NCBI GenBank assembly: GCA_963730785.1
Contig: CAVSTF010000006.1
Location: 62,001 to 126,000, forward strand
Direction of reading: 5' to 3'
Length of the DNA: 64,000 bases
Source of the DNA: Bog-473 sp963730785
GTDB lineage: Bacteria; Actinomycetota; Acidimicrobiia; Acidimicrobiales; RAAP-2
Part shown: in pieces, positions 1 through 7,624 of the stretch
Position numbering within the stretch: position 1 is the stretch's first letter
Layout of the letters: each line of letters begins with the position of its first letter
The notes under the pieces: model-generated
What the model saw: only the letters and a program-made list of their open reading frames with translations
Databases searched by the model: none
Told to the model about the DNA's origin: nothing
Made by a program: the position numbers and the translations under genes

Positions 1-1344
1 CAGCGTCGAGACCATGAAGTCGATCTCTTCGGTGCCACAGATCAGCGGAGGTGAAAGCTGCACCACGGGATCACCGCGGTCGTCCGCCCGGCAGATGAGG
101 CCAGCTTCGAACAATGCGCCAGAGAGGAAGCCGCGCAGCAGTCGCTCGGATTCCTCATCGTTGAACGACAAGCGGGTGTCCTTGTCCTTGACCAATTCGA
201 TGCCATAGAAGAATCCGGCACCCCGCACGTTGCCCACGATCGGCAGGTCGTAGAGCGACTCCAGCCCGGAGCGGAACTCCTGCTCGGTAGCTAGAACGTG
301 TTGGAGGATTTGTTCCCCCTCGAACACATCAAGATTGGCCAGGGCCACCGCACAACTCACGGGGTGACCGGCAAAGGTGAATCCGTGCAGGAAGGACACG
401 CCGTCCTTCAAGAAGGGCTCCATCAACCGGTCGGAGGCAATCATGGCGCCCAATGGGGCATATCCCGAAGTGAGTCCCTTGGCCACGGTGATGATGTCGG
501 GTTGGTACTCGTAGCGAAGCGACCCGAACCAGTGACCCAATCGACCAAAGGCGCAGATCACTTCGTCCGAGACCAGGAGGACGCCGTGACGGTCGCAAAT
601 TTCGCGGACCCGTTGGAAGTAACCGGGAGGCGGCGGGAAACAGCCACCCGCGTTCTGCACGGGCTCCAGGTAGACGGCCGCCACCGTGTTCGCGCCCTCG
701 CGGATGATGGCCCGCTCAATTTCGTCGGCTGCCCAACGACCGAAGGCCACCTCGTCGTCCTGGTAGATGTCGGCCCGGTACCAGTTGGTGTTGGGCACCT
801 TGATGGCGCCGGGCACCAGCGGTTCGAACGGCGTCTTGAGATCGGGGATGCCGGTAATGGAGAGCGCACCCATGGTGGTCCCGTGATAGGCGATGTTGCG
901 ACTGATCACCTTGGTCCGTTGCGGCTGCCCGGTCAGGCGGAAGTACTGGCGGGCCATCTTCCAGGCCGACTCAACCGCTTCGGACCCACCGGAAGTGAAG
1001 AAGACGCGGTTCAGATCACCAGGGGCATAGCCGGCAATTCGCTCGGCCAGCTCAATCGCCTTGGGGTGGGCGTAGGTCCACAACGGAAAGTAGGCCAGGG
1101 TGCCGGCCTGCTTGGCGCCGGCCTCGGCCAGTTCTTGACGGCCGTGCCCGATCTGGGAGGTGAAGAGGCCGGCCAGGCCGTCCAGGTACTTCTTGCCGTG
1201 CTGATCCCATACGTAGGCACCTTCGCCACGCACCATCACCGGGATCTCGTTCGTCTCGTAGGCCCCCATGCGGCTGAAGTGCATCCACAGGTGGCGCCGG
1301 GCCTGCTCGCTGAGTTCGGAATTTTCTGGACTGGTACTGCTCAT
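1..1344 (-). CDS. class III (PLP) aminotransferase, probably diamine/omega-amino acid:pyruvate; C-terminus cut by window edge
   Basis: Translating the reverse strand from the ATG at 1344 gives a continuous frame to the window edge (about 447 residues seen), so the C-terminus is missing. The fold-type I aminotransferase core is clear: a GDLNRVFFTSGGSEAVE cofactor-phosphate loop, YHGTTMGAL, an acidic VSDEVICAFGR segment, and the PLP lysine near residue 289 in TVAKGLTSGYAPLG. A GGAGG ribosome site sits five bases upstream. The family moves an omega-amino group from putrescine, beta-alanine or similar to pyruvate, giving an aldehyde and alanine. The neighbours fit this: an Lrp regulator in the same direction, and an aminobutyraldehyde-type dehydrogenase and alanine dehydrogenase divergently. 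Substrate is inferred from context; beta-alanine or taurine transaminase remains possible. Confidence 0.9.
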   Translation of the reverse strand, partial: MSSTSPENSELSEQARRHLWMHFSRMGAYETNEIPVMVRGEGAYVWDQHGKKYLDGLAGLFTSQIGHGRQELAEAGAKQAGTLAYFPLWTYAHPKAIELAERIAGYAPGDLNRVFFTSGGSEAVESAWKMARQYFRLTGQPQRTKVISRNIAYHGTTMGALSITGIPDLKTPFEPLVPGAIKVPNTNWYRADIYQDDEVAFGRWAADEIERAIIREGANTVAAVYLEPVQNAGGCFPPPPGYFQRVREICDRHGVLLVSDEVICAFGRLGHWFGSLRYEYQPDIITVAKGLTSGYAPLGAMIASDRLMEPFLKDGVSFLHGFTFAGHPVSCAVALANLDVFEGEQILQHVLATEQEFRSGLESLYDLPIVGNVRGAGFFYGIELVKDKDTRLSFNDEESERLLRGFLSGALFEAGLICRADDRGDPVVQLSPPLICGTEEIDFMVSTL

Positions 1345-1382
1345 GATGCCTCCACTCGGGTGGGGAGGTGACGGGATTCCGT

Positions 1383-1886
1383 CTACCTGGTTCCCCACGT
1401 GTACGTCTGTTTGGCCAACTTCAAATACAAAAAGGATTCGGTCGCTCGCACGCCCGGGATGGAGCGGATGGAGTCGTTCAGCACCTGCAGCAGGCGCTCG
1501 TCGTCTTCGCAGACCACCTCAACCAAAATGTCGAAGGATCCGGCACACATGACGACGTAATCCACTTCGGCCAAGGCGGAGACCTTTTCGGCCACCAGGC
1601 GCACATCGCCCTCGACCGAAATGCCCACCATGGCCTGGCGGGTGAAGCCGACCTGAAGTGGGTCGGTGACGGCCACGATCTGCATGACGCCGGCTTCACG
1701 CAGGCGTTGCACCCGGCGCCGAACGGCGGCCTCGGAGAGTCCGACCGCCTCGGCGATGGCGCCGTAGGGCTGGCGACCGTCCTTTTGCAGGGCCTCAATG
1801 ATGGCCCGGTTGGCCGCGTCCAGGATGGTGCCGCCGGCGTCGGCATCCTGGTTTGTGATCTGTACGGGCTCGTCCTTGGCGGACAT
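1383..1886 (-). CDS. Lrp/AsnC-family transcriptional regulator
   Basis: About 167 residues. An N-terminal winged helix-turn-helix (roughly residues 22-70, with AIAEAVGLSEAAVRRRV) is followed by the ligand-binding RAM/ACT-like domain ending in TESFLYLKLAK, the normal Lrp/AsnC layout. I chose the ATG at 1886 because a GAGGAA ribosome site precedes it; the frame stays open to 1970 but that stretch has no family similarity and holds a palindrome. The gene lies 38 bp upstream of the aminotransferase on the same strand and faces the dehydrogenase gene, so it very probably controls both arms of the module in response to an amino acid or amine. Confidence 0.9.
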   Translation of the reverse strand: MSAKDEPVQITNQDADAGGTILDAANRAIIEALQKDGRQPYGAIAEAVGLSEAAVRRRVQRLREAGVMQIVAVTDPLQVGFTRQAMVGISVEGDVRLVAEKVSALAEVDYVVMCAGSFDILVEVVCEDDERLLQVLNDSIRSIPGVRATESFLYLKLAKQTYTWGTR

Positions 1887-1919
1887 GCCATTCCTCGTTT
1901 CCAATGGACTGATCGCCTG

Positions 1920-1935
1920 TGACCTTCTCAGGTCA
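1920..1935. promoter_or_regulatory. inverted repeat in Lrp/dehydrogenase divergent promoter region
   Basis: A perfect inverted repeat TGACCT-TCTC-AGGTCA lies 34 bp upstream of the Lrp start. A second small palindrome, ACAATTGT, sits at 1993-2000 in the same AT-richer intergenic stretch (1887-2072). Lrp-type regulators usually sit beside their own targets, so these are candidate autoregulatory sites. No consensus comparison was possible, so the assignment is inference. Confidence 0.4.
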
Positions 1936-2072
1936 TTTGCGAATTGTGTCACGAAATCACCTCTAGTCAAGCAGAATTAGTCGTCATTCTTTACAATTGT
2001 TGCGGAATCGCTTGTCCAGGCCGTCCCACCGTGTGATTGTGTAGGTACGAACAGCCTCAAGAGGAGCGAGAC

Positions 2073-3500
2073 GTGCGGAGACTGCAGAACTTCATCGGCG
2101 GGTCCTATTGCGATGCCGAAGACGGCCCGCTGGCTCCCCTGATCAACCCCAGCACCGGGGAGGTCTTTGCCGAAGCCCCGGTTTCAGGCGCCGCCGATGT
2201 CGATCGGGCGCTCCGGGTGGCCAAGGAGGCCTTCGACTCCTGGAAGCGGACCACCCCGTCCGAGCGGGCGCTGGCCCTGATCCGCATCGCCGATGCCATG
2301 GCGGACCGAGCAGAAGATTTGGTGCGGGCCGAATGCGAGAACACCGGCAAGCCGTTCCAGCTCACCATGGATGAAGAGATCCCGCCCAGCGTCGATCAGA
2401 TTCGGTTCTTCGCCGGAGCCGCCCGGCATCTCCAAGGGGTGGCGGCGGCCGAATACATGGCGGGCCACACGTCGTTCATTCGTCGCGAGCCCATTGGGGT
2501 GTGCGGGGCGGTCACGCCGTGGAACTACCCGATGATGATGGCCATTTGGAAGTTCGCCCCGGCCTTGGCCGCCGGCAACACCATGGTCCTGAAGCCCTCG
2601 GACACCACGCCGGTGTCGACCTTGCTGATGGCCGAGATCATGGCCGAACACCTGCCGCCCGGCGTCTTCAACGTGGTGTGTGGTGACCGTGAAACCGGGC
2701 GGGCGCTGGTGGTGCACGACACCCCGTCCATGGTGTCGATCACCGGCTCGGTCCGGGCTGGCATGGAAGTTGCCGCCGCCGCCGCACCGACCCTCAAGCG
2801 AGTGCACCTCGAATTGGGCGGCAAGGCCCCAGTGATTGTGTTTGACGATGCCGACGCCGCCACGGCCGCCGAAGGCATCGCCGGTGCCGGCTACTTCAAT
2901 GCCGGTCAGGACTGCACTGCCGCCACTCGGGTGCTGGCCGGACCACGGGTGCATGACGAGTTCCTGGCCGCGCTGGTCGAAGCGGCGGAAGGCACCACGG
3001 TCGGCGGGACGGACAACGAGGACGCCGACTTCGGCCCCGTGAACAACGCCAACCAGCTGGCGCGCATCAGCGGGTTCTTGGATCGAACACCCGACCACGC
3101 TCAGGTCATGACCGGCGGCTCGGCGGTCGGCGAGCGGGGCTATTGCTTCGCGCCGACGGTGGTGGCGGGTCTGCGTCAGGACGACGAAATGATTCAGTCC
3201 GAGATATTCGGTCCGGTCATCACGGTGCAGAAATTTGCCGACGAAGCGGAGGCGCTGCAGTGGGCCAACGGGGTGGAGTACGGGCTGGCCTCCTCGGTGT
3301 GGACCCGTGATCACGGGCGGGCCATGCGGATGGCGCGTGACCTCGACTTCGGATGCGTGTGGATCAACACCCACATCCCGCTGGTGGCCGAAATGCCCCA
3401 TGGTGGTTTCAAGCGGTCCGGCTACGGCAAGGACCTCTCCTCTTATGGCTTCGAGGACTACACGCGCGTCAAGCACGTGATGAGCAATATCGAGGAGTAG
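2073..3500 (+). CDS. patD: gamma-aminobutyraldehyde-type aldehyde dehydrogenase
   Basis: A 475-residue NAD(P)-dependent aldehyde dehydrogenase. Seen directly: the TPWNYP cofactor-site motif, the catalytic glutamate in LELGGK (about Glu247) and the nucleophile cysteine in FNAGQDCTAA (about Cys281). Stretches such as RFFAGAAR, EYMAGHTS and FNAGQDCTA closely resemble enterobacterial 4-aminobutyraldehyde dehydrogenase as I remember it, so oxidation of 4-aminobutyraldehyde to GABA is the best guess. I prefer the GTG at 2073, preceded by AAGAGGAG, over an upstream TTG at 2037. It is followed two bases later by alanine dehydrogenase, forming an operon opposite the Lrp-aminotransferase pair. Confidence 0.88.
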   Translation: MRRLQNFIGGSYCDAEDGPLAPLINPSTGEVFAEAPVSGAADVDRALRVAKEAFDSWKRTTPSERALALIRIADAMADRAEDLVRAECENTGKPFQLTMDEEIPPSVDQIRFFAGAARHLQGVAAAEYMAGHTSFIRREPIGVCGAVTPWNYPMMMAIWKFAPALAAGNTMVLKPSDTTPVSTLLMAEIMAEHLPPGVFNVVCGDRETGRALVVHDTPSMVSITGSVRAGMEVAAAAAPTLKRVHLELGGKAPVIVFDDADAATAAEGIAGAGYFNAGQDCTAATRVLAGPRVHDEFLAALVEAAEGTTVGGTDNEDADFGPVNNANQLARISGFLDRTPDHAQVMTGGSAVGERGYCFAPTVVAGLRQDDEMIQSEIFGPVITVQKFADEAEALQWANGVEYGLASSVWTRDHGRAMRMARDLDFGCVWINTHIPLVAEMPHGGFKRSGYGKDLSSYGFEDYTRVKHVMSNIEE

Positions 3501-3502
3501 TC

Positions 3503-4624
3503 ATGATCGTCGGCATCCCTAAAGAAGTGAAGACGGACGAGTACCGGGTGGCGATCACGCCGGCCGGGGTGAGGGAGCTGACATCGGCCGGTCACACCGT
3601 CTATATCGAGGCCGGGGCGGGCGAAGGTTCGTCCATGCCGGACGAGGAGTTCGTCCGCACCGGGGCCGAAATCATCAAGGCCGCCGACGATGTATGGGCC
3701 GCAGCGGACCTGGTCTGCAAGGTCAAGGAGCCGGTGCCCGAGGAGTACCACCGCCTCGGCGCGCGGGCCGGTCAGACGCTCTTCACCTACCTCCACCTGG
3801 CCGCGTCGAAGGAATGCACCGACGCCCTGATCGCCGGCGGCAATGTGGGCATCGCCTACGAGACGGTGCGCCAGCCCGACAACTCGCTGCCACTGTTGGC
3901 CCCCATGAGTGAGGTGGCCGGACGCATGGCTCCGTTGATGGGCTCGCATCACCTGATGCGGCCCGGAGGGGGCCGGGGCGTGCTGGTCTGTGGCGTGCCC
4001 GGTGTGCGGGCGGCTCGGGTGGTCATCCTCGGGGCCGGCGTGGTCGGTATGGCCGCCGCCACCATGGCCGTGGGTATGCACTCGGAAGTCTTCGTGCTGG
4101 ACCGGAATCTTGAACGCCTACGCCAGTTTGATCATCACTTCCGCGGTGCCTTGGAAACCATCGCCTCCTCCCAGCACGCCATTGAGGAGATCTGCCTTGA
4201 GGCCGACATCGTGATCGGCGCCGTCTTGGTCGTCGGTGCCCGAGCGCCGATGTTGGTGTCCGACGACCTGGTGGGACGGATGCGGACCGGCTCGGTCCTG
4301 GTTGATATTTCGGTCGATCAAGGCGGGTGCTTCGAGTCCACTCGTCCCACCACCCACACCGATCCGACCTACGAGGTGCGGGGCTCGATCTTCTACTGCG
4401 TGGCCAATATGCCGGGAGCGGTGCCCCACACATCGACACACGCGCTGGCCAACGCCACGCTGCCCTACATGTTGCAGATCGCCGCCCACGGTTGGAAGGG
4501 TGCAGCTCGGGCCGACCACGCACTGGCCGAAGGCGTCAATGTGGCCGACGGACAGGTGGTGTACCAGCCGGTGGCCGAAGCCCATGGATTGCCCTACACA
4601 CCGTTGGAGCAGTTGGTCGCCTAA
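3503..4624 (+). CDS. ald: alanine dehydrogenase
   Basis: The protein has 373 residues, the usual size for NAD-dependent alanine dehydrogenase, which interconverts alanine and pyruvate plus ammonia. Catalytic Lys75 (KVKEP) and His98 (YLHLA) are present, as are the Rossmann motif in VVILGAGVVG and the family signature around GIPKEVKTDEYRV. It begins two bases after the aldehyde dehydrogenase stop and is presumably co-transcribed. Next to a pyruvate-dependent aminotransferase it would regenerate pyruvate from the alanine formed, making the module self-sustaining. Its stop overlaps the tail-to-tail neighbour on the other strand by four bases. Confidence 0.95.
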   Translation: MIVGIPKEVKTDEYRVAITPAGVRELTSAGHTVYIEAGAGEGSSMPDEEFVRTGAEIIKAADDVWAAADLVCKVKEPVPEEYHRLGARAGQTLFTYLHLAASKECTDALIAGGNVGIAYETVRQPDNSLPLLAPMSEVAGRMAPLMGSHHLMRPGGGRGVLVCGVPGVRAARVVILGAGVVGMAAATMAVGMHSEVFVLDRNLERLRQFDHHFRGALETIASSQHAIEEICLEADIVIGAVLVVGARAPMLVSDDLVGRMRTGSVLVDISVDQGGCFESTRPTTHTDPTYEVRGSIFYCVANMPGAVPHTSTHALANATLPYMLQIAAHGWKGAARADHALAEGVNVADGQVVYQPVAEAHGLPYTPLEQLVA

Positions 4625-4926
4625 CGGCCAGCGGCACTCACGGCGTCACGTACGTCGGCCAAGGAAATCTGCGAGGTGTGTTGGGTGGTGCACTGCCGGC
4701 AGTCGCCGGTGTGACGCCAGGACCGGATCATGCGTGATCCCTCAGCGTTGAGTACCACGGTGAAGGCTTCGGAGTCCTGATCCATCAGGACCCGATCGTA
4801 CGTACGCCACCCGGTAGTGACGGGCTGATCGGAGACGGCAATCCCCTTGAGGATTCGTCGGAACCGCATCGCTTCCTCGTCGAATACCCAGATGCTGTGG
4901 CATGACTCCAAGGTGGTTGTCCTCAT
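4621..4926 (-). CDS. hypothetical protein with CxxC pair
   Basis: A 101-residue protein starting at an ATG preceded by GAAGG. I do not recognise the family. Visible features are an N-terminal strand-rich segment (SIWVFDEEAMRF), a central TGWRTYDRVLMD stretch and a DCRQC pair near residue 80 that could bind metal or be redox-active. It has no signal peptide or membrane segment. It is convergent with ald, overlapping it by four bases, which suggests a genuine compact gene boundary. Confidence 0.55.
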   Translation of the reverse strand: MRTTTLESCHSIWVFDEEAMRFRRILKGIAVSDQPVTTGWRTYDRVLMDQDSEAFTVVLNAEGSRMIRSWRHTGDCRQCTTQHTSQISLADVRDAVSAAGR

Positions 4927-5005
4927 GCCTTCACAGTGACGGACCCGACTTGCAGTGGACTTGGAAGCTCCTGGCAACTTCCTTGGAATCAGGTTGCTGG
5001 TTTGG

Positions 5006-6326
5006 TCACCCTGATTGCACGACCGGAGTGCTGCCCGAGAATGAGACCTGGCGCAGGTAGAACTCGCGACTGTGTGGGTAGCCAACGGAACCGGGCAACC
5101 AGGCGGCGAATCCCATCCACAGATTTCCGGAGGCATCCACGAAAATGGTCGCCCCGCCGGGACCCGACATGCTGGGTCCGGTACGCAGGATCGGCGTGCT
5201 CAGTGTGTTGCAGGGCCCCAGGGGCCCGCTACAGAGCGCCACCCCGACGGCATAGGTGGCACTGTCCCAGTTGTTGCCGGAGAAGAAGAGGTAGTACCGG
5301 CCGTTGGCCTGCACAAGATCAGGGTGCCTCGACGATGCCGGCCTCCCAGCCGGCATTGGCCGTCATGAGTTCGGTTGCGGTGGTGCCAGGAGCAAAGCCC
5401 GTGCCGGCCGCGTTGAGTTGTTCTGACCACAAGGCGGCGGGCTGGCCGCCTCCTGCGTTGGATTTCCATTGCAAATATGAGATGCCACTTGCTGCCGTGA
5501 ACGGTGACGGGTCAATTGATCCGGCCCACTGGGACTGGCACTCCAACGGGGAAGCCGAATCGTCAACGAATGGTCCGGTCGGCGAATCCGAGGTGGCGGC
5601 GGAGATGCATTCTTCGCCACCGCCGAGACCGGCGACGACCGCTGAGTAATACAACACAAAGGTCCCACCGACCTGGAGTACCGAGGGTGCCCAGGTCCCG
5701 CCAGTTGCGGCCCACGGGGGCAGGTGCGGCAGTGCATTGCCCACCGCCGTCCATTGGGTGAAGTTGGTGGAGGCAATGATCTGAATGTTGCCCTCAGCCG
5801 AGTTGGTGGCGTAGCCGTAGTACGTACTGCCGAGCCGGAGCACAAAGGGATCCGGGAAGTCGAAGGGATACACAGGACCGCCGGCGCTGTCGCCATTCAC
5901 ACTGAGGCAGGCGGCGGACACTCCCGATATGTCGGTGGTGGCCGATGCGTTCTGGCCGGCCTTGATGTCCTGCAGCGCTGAGTTCACTCCGCCAAGGCAG
6001 GTGTGGAGCATGGCGATGTCGAGGCCCTGAATGAAGACCGATTTGTTGGCGGCGGCCAGCGACGAATCGGTACCGCCCGCCTCACTTTCCGTATTGCCTA
6101 CCGCGACCTGCAGGGCCTTTAGTTTCGCGGCGGCGAGGCCATTGGCGTACTTCTCTGCGCTGACTCCGAAGCGGGCCTTAGACAACGACGACCGGGTATG
6201 GGTCAGCACCTGTTGTTCATGGGTCGACCGGGTATGGGCCCGCACGTCGGTCACGATCGCCACGGCGAGGACGGCGATGATGACCATCGGCACAGCCACT
6301 CGCCGCCCGAGCTGATGCCTAGCCAT
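5006..6326 (-). CDS. membrane-anchored GH43-like five-bladed propeller protein (one frameshift)
   Basis: The N-terminus has a positively charged end and one hydrophobic segment (about residues 13-27), followed by a helical region containing CLGGVNSALQDI...VSAAC. A glycosidase family 43-like domain follows: FPDPFVLRLGSTYYGYAT, GGTWAPSVLQ and, after the break, HPDLVQANGRYYLFFSG. The frame stops at TGA 5319-5321, but dropping one base of the GGG at 5322-5324 joins it to the downstream frame with continuous similarity, to a stop at 5006. Net one extra base. The start ATG overlaps the stop of the upstream gene by eight bases (translational coupling). Predicted role: extracytoplasmic glycan binding or hydrolysis; catalytic acids were not individually verified. 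Confidence 0.75.
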
Positions 6327-6837
6327 TGTCGACCACCGCACTCTGGCAACTGGCACTCACGTCATTCAGCGCAGCAATGGCCGTCGGTTGATCGCCCACC
6401 GACAGGGCATTGAGTGCCTGGGTCACACCCCCGAGGCAGAGCTGCAGCGTGCTGATGGCGGTCCCCTGGCTCGAGGCGGTTCCTTCACTCTTGGCCAGTG
6501 CCACCTCGGTGCTGAGTAGCTGGGCGAAGTCACTGGTCAGGACTGCCTTGGTCTGGACGGCCTGCCCGTTGACGACGCTGAGAGCGTGACGAAGCTGGGC
6601 CAGATCGGTTCGCACGGTACTGAGTTGCTGCTGCGTCGCCGTGAGCGACTGCCTGGTGTGATCGAGCGTGTGGTCGGTCTGCACCTCGTTGGACGCCACA
6701 TAAGCGAGCGCGGCGACCACCACGAGGACGGCCATGACCGTCTTCCACGGTCGGCGCCGGCGCGACGAATCCACGGGCGGCCAGCCGGCACTCTCAGTTG
6801 GCGTGGTGTGTTCAGCGACCACAACGCCGGAAGTCAT
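6319..6837 (-). CDS. small membrane-anchored protein sharing the CLGGV module
   Basis: About 172 residues: a short charged N-terminus (DSSRRRRPWK), one transmembrane helix (VMAVLVVVAALAYVA), a long helical, glutamine-rich and probably coiled-coil segment, then LCLGGVTQALNALSVGD and a second cysteine in VSASC. The last part matches the equivalent region of the downstream GH43-like protein (CLGGVNSAL, VSAAC), so the two are tandem paralogues over that module. I know no assigned function. The ATG at 6837 was chosen over upstream codons in the same frame because the hydrophobic segment then lies at a normal anchor position. Confidence 0.65.
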   Translation of the reverse strand: MTSGVVVAEHTTPTESAGWPPVDSSRRRRPWKTVMAVLVVVAALAYVASNEVQTDHTLDHTRQSLTATQQQLSTVRTDLAQLRHALSVVNGQAVQTKAVLTSDFAQLLSTEVALAKSEGTASSQGTAISTLQLCLGGVTQALNALSVGDQPTAIAALNDVSASCQSAVVDNG

Positions 6838-6965
6838 GACGCGCTGATTACCACAGGGGGAGGGGACCCAGCATCCAACCCACATTCTGGTGGGCGGGAC
6901 CATCCGATGTTCGTCGGCCCACTGAGCTGCGAATTGGACGACGGTGACGGTATGGTGCCCGCTCA

Positions 6966-7610
6966 GTGCCGCCGCCGACCCGAAGCATCCGTGGTGAACG
7001 AACTCGTGAGGCCTTGCGGCGTGCCGCCCAGGTGCGCTTCCTGGCCCAGGGTGTCGAAGAGACCTCGGCCGAGCAGATCGCCGCCGATGCCGGCGTCTCC
7101 CTCCGCACCTTCTACCGCCACTTCGCCTCGAAGCGTGAGTTGCTCTTCGGGGACTATGACGCCAGCTTGCAGTGGTTCAGTGCCGCGCTCGAGGCGCGGC
7201 CCCTCGACGAACCCATCACGCAATCGGTGTTGGCGGCGATCCAGTCGTTCCCCTTCGAGCCCGAGAGCATGTACGAGATCGCCGCCCTGCGCGATCAAGA
7301 ACTCGATCGGGCTCAGGTGGAGGAGCACATTCATCACGTGCAGGCCGAGTTCGCGGTCGAAGTCGAGCGCCATCTGCAGCGGCGAGGTTCACCCGACAGC
7401 GCCGATGCCGACTTCCTGGTTGCGGTGGCCGCCCAGTGCATTGCCGCCGCCACCTTTGCCGCCGTTGACACCTGGATGCGGGGTGAACACTCCAACCTCG
7501 ACGAGCTCTCCCGCCTCACGGAGTTGTCGCTACGGATACTCGAAGTTGGATTGGCGCCGTTGGTGTCCAAGAGCCGAAGTGGCAAAATTGACAAAAGATC
7601 GGTCTCGTAG
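6966..7610 (+). CDS. TetR/AcrR-family transcriptional regulator
   Basis: A 214-residue regulator with a typical N-terminal TetR helix-turn-helix (TSAEQIAADAGVSLRTFYRHFASKRELL, in part) and a helical C-terminal ligand domain with an acyl-family look (AVAAQCIAAATFAAVDTWM). It starts at GTG 6966 and is divergent from the CLGGV gene across 128 bp. It ends 14 bp before the FAD oxidoreductase, with which it is probably co-transcribed and which it may regulate. The ligand is unknown. Confidence 0.88.
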   Translation: MPPPTRSIRGERTREALRRAAQVRFLAQGVEETSAEQIAADAGVSLRTFYRHFASKRELLFGDYDASLQWFSAALEARPLDEPITQSVLAAIQSFPFEPESMYEIAALRDQELDRAQVEEHIHHVQAEFAVEVERHLQRRGSPDSADADFLVAVAAQCIAAATFAAVDTWMRGEHSNLDELSRLTELSLRILEVGLAPLVSKSRSGKIDKRSVS

Positions 7611-7624
7611 CAACCTTCGGATCA

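Noticed and set aside
298..1371. 357-codon open frame on the plus strand at the left end
   Set aside because: Antisense to the class III aminotransferase, whose reverse-strand reading contains all PLP-enzyme motifs.
2184..3476. 430-codon open frame opposite the patD-like gene
   Set aside because: Antisense shadow; the plus strand has complete aldehyde dehydrogenase motifs.
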